DNA of 64,000 nt. Origin: Paracoccus sp. C2R09 (GTDB lineage Bacteria; Pseudomonadota; Alphaproteobacteria; Rhodobacterales; Rhodobacteraceae). The stretch lies in the NCBI RefSeq assembly GCF_018860625.1, contig NZ_JAHKQB010000027.1:236635-300634 (forward strand). The letters are read 5' to 3'. The position numbers and the translations under genes are program-made. The number at the start of each line of letters is the position of its first letter. The stretch's first letter is position 1. Below are positions 63,150 to 64,000 of the stretch, in pieces. Under the pieces are notes generated by a model. The model ran no database searches. It saw nothing but the letters and a program-made list of their open reading frames with translations, and had not been told where the DNA came from.

Positions 63150-63563
63150 ATGCATTCCTCCGTCAAGATCGCGCTTCTGCTGATCCGCGTCACCTTCGGC
63201 CTGTTCCTCCTCGCCTGGGGACTGAACAAGATCGTCAACCCTGCCGCCACCTCGGGCATCTTCGCCAAGTTCTACGGGATCGAGAGCCTGGGTGCCGCCA
63301 GTTCCATGATTGCCGGGGGGCTGCAGGTCGTCCTGGCGGTTGCGATCATCCTGGGGTTGTTCAAGACCATCAGCTATGGCGCGGGCCTGGCCGTTCACGG
63401 GCTGTCCACCATCTCGACCGCCGGGCATATCCTGATGCCGCTGGCCGAGGGGTCGAACCTGCTGTTCATGGCAGGCCTGCCGATCTTCGGTGCGATCCTG
63501 GCCCTGTTCATCGCCCGCCGCGAGGATACGCTGCTGTCGATCGACACGATGCGCGCAGCCTGA
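63150..63563 (+). CDS. DoxX-like small membrane protein
   Basis: A 137-residue protein with four hydrophobic helices: VKIALLLIRVTFGLFLLAWGLNKIVNPAATSGIFAKFYGI, then AASSMIAGGLQVVLAVAIILGLF and MAGLPIFGAILALFIARRED. The layout matches the DoxX/DoxD membrane family, whose members have been linked to quinone or thiosulfate chemistry, but this one cannot be assigned. The start at 63150 follows AAGGATCC. Confidence 0.72.
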   Translation: MHSSVKIALLLIRVTFGLFLLAWGLNKIVNPAATSGIFAKFYGIESLGAASSMIAGGLQVVLAVAIILGLFKTISYGAGLAVHGLSTISTAGHILMPLAEGSNLLFMAGLPIFGAILALFIARREDTLLSIDTMRAA

Positions 63564-63905
63564 TCCTGAATGCCTTGGGCCTGATCCGCCAAGGCGGCTC
63601 GGGCCCCTGACTGCGTTTATACGCAGAGGTGCGCACGATCCCGCGCTGACACCTTCGAACGCGATCCCGGCTGCACGGCCACAGCCACGGGATAAGGCTG
63701 CTGCGAGAGCGATGGCCGCCTGGAAGGGCGTCGGGCACCCGTCCTATCTGCTTGCCACCCGTGAGGAGGTTCAGGAAACTGCTGCCACGAGGTCGGGCGA
63801 GCCCCTGAGCCCGCTGAACATGATCTCGATCCGGTCCGCTTCGGACCTGAAACGCTGAAACTTTTCGAAAATTGTGATCTTACCAAACCCGTAGCACAAC
63901 CTAAC
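63564..63905. other. Region between the DoxX-like gene and the insertion sequence, no gene supported
   Basis: The 342 bases hold a terminator-like hairpin (63572-63595), a CTGCGT-TTAT-ACGCAG inverted repeat (63611-63626) and an AT-rich stretch just before the IS end. Open frames on both strands are short, lack ribosome sites and show no recognisable protein. Confidence 0.5.
63572..63595 (+). terminator. Hairpin after the DoxX-like gene
   Basis: Arms gccttgg / ccaaggc (7 bp) with a 10-base loop, nine bases after the stop codon; no T-run. Confidence 0.4.
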
Positions 63906-64000
63906 TGAACCGCTCCGGGTTTGCCGGAGGCTCCAACTCCTGAGTAGGATGGAGCATCATGAGCAAGACGACGAACAAATTTTCCCCCGAAGTGCGTGAG
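63906..64000 (+). mobile_element. Left end of an IS3-family insertion sequence (IS51-like group)
   Basis: The terminal repeat appears to begin TGAACCGCTCCGGGTTTGCC, with the TGA start expected of IS3 elements. A leader of about 50 bases with GTAGGATGGAGC precedes the transposase orfA start. The rest of the element and its right end lie outside the window, so a target duplication cannot be checked. Identity is from memory of the family. Confidence 0.7.
63959..64000 (+). CDS. IS3-family transposase OrfA, N-terminal fragment
   Basis: The last 14 codons of the window read MSKTTNKFSPEVRE, the usual opening of the helix-turn-helix OrfA protein of IS51-like IS3 elements. AGGATGGAGC lies just upstream. 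OrfA normally joins OrfB by frameshifting to give the active transposase; neither the frameshift site nor OrfB is visible here. Confidence 0.75.
   Translation, partial: MSKTTNKFSPEVRE

Noticed and set aside
63490..63858. Open frame after the DoxX-like gene
   Set aside because: It overlaps the DoxX-like gene in another frame, has no ribosome site at an internal start and no recognisable product.

Overview
The window is high-GC DNA (roughly 65-68 % by eye) with short intergenic gaps, many ATGA/TGATG gene overlaps, several TRAP and ABC uptake systems and an alphaproteobacterial ctaA. It reads as a chromosome segment of a Rhodobacteraceae bacterium, most likely Paracoccus or a close relative. 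Housekeeping genes (purM-purN, trmJ-like, ctaA, cysI-cysH-cysJ, a CAU tRNA) alternate with compact catabolic operons, each pairing transport with enzymes and often a regulator.

Layout. 1-2000: a partial secreted DUF4394 protein and a quinone-reductase-like MDR enzyme. 2223-8962: a hydroxyacid dehydrogenase, a GntR/FCD regulator and a divergent operon of CoA-transferase, HMG-CoA-lyase-like enzyme and TRAP transporter, which I read as uptake, CoA activation and cleavage of a 3-hydroxy-3-methylglutarate-like diacid. 9002-15054: a LysR regulator, cysJ-cysH-cysI (assimilatory sulfite reduction) and a 1-Cys peroxiredoxin. 15412-23379: an Asp/Glu-racemase-fold protein without the usual cysteines, a peptide-type ABC transporter, an amidase and a RidA protein, behind a perfect 20-bp palindrome. 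23437-26451: a glycine betaine/proline-type proVWX operon on the minus strand.

27257-35902 is the most interesting region. A Gfo/Idh/MocA protein and a GntR/UTRA regulator are divergent from an SsuD-like flavin monooxygenase, a YdhF-like aldo/keto reductase, a flavin reductase, a complete TRAP transporter and a YeiH/SuyZ-type sulfite/sulfate exporter. Together these resemble an oxidative desulfonation (sulfo-SMO-like) pathway for a sulfosugar such as sulfoquinovose, but with a TRAP importer and possibly an NAD-dependent glycosidase. 36046-46111 is a polyol operon: sugar-alcohol ABC importer, mannitol-dehydrogenase-family enzyme, HAD phosphatase, two FGGY kinases and a SorC regulator.

46235-52097 holds the tRNA, purM, purN, a ThiE-like protein, an RNA methyltransferase, ctaA and an M32 carboxypeptidase. 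52104-55412 is a two-component system flanked by two PepSY proteins around a perfect palindrome. 55575-58069 is an M20 amidohydrolase followed by a DUF3100 membrane protein and a small membrane partner. 58207-63038 is a periplasmic imelysin / di-haem oxidoreductase / imelysin / DUF1513 operon, probably iron related. A DoxX-like membrane protein follows, and the window ends inside the left end of an IS3-family insertion sequence.

All functions are read from the sequence and from memory of protein families; no database search was run. Pathway assignments are inferences, marked as such.
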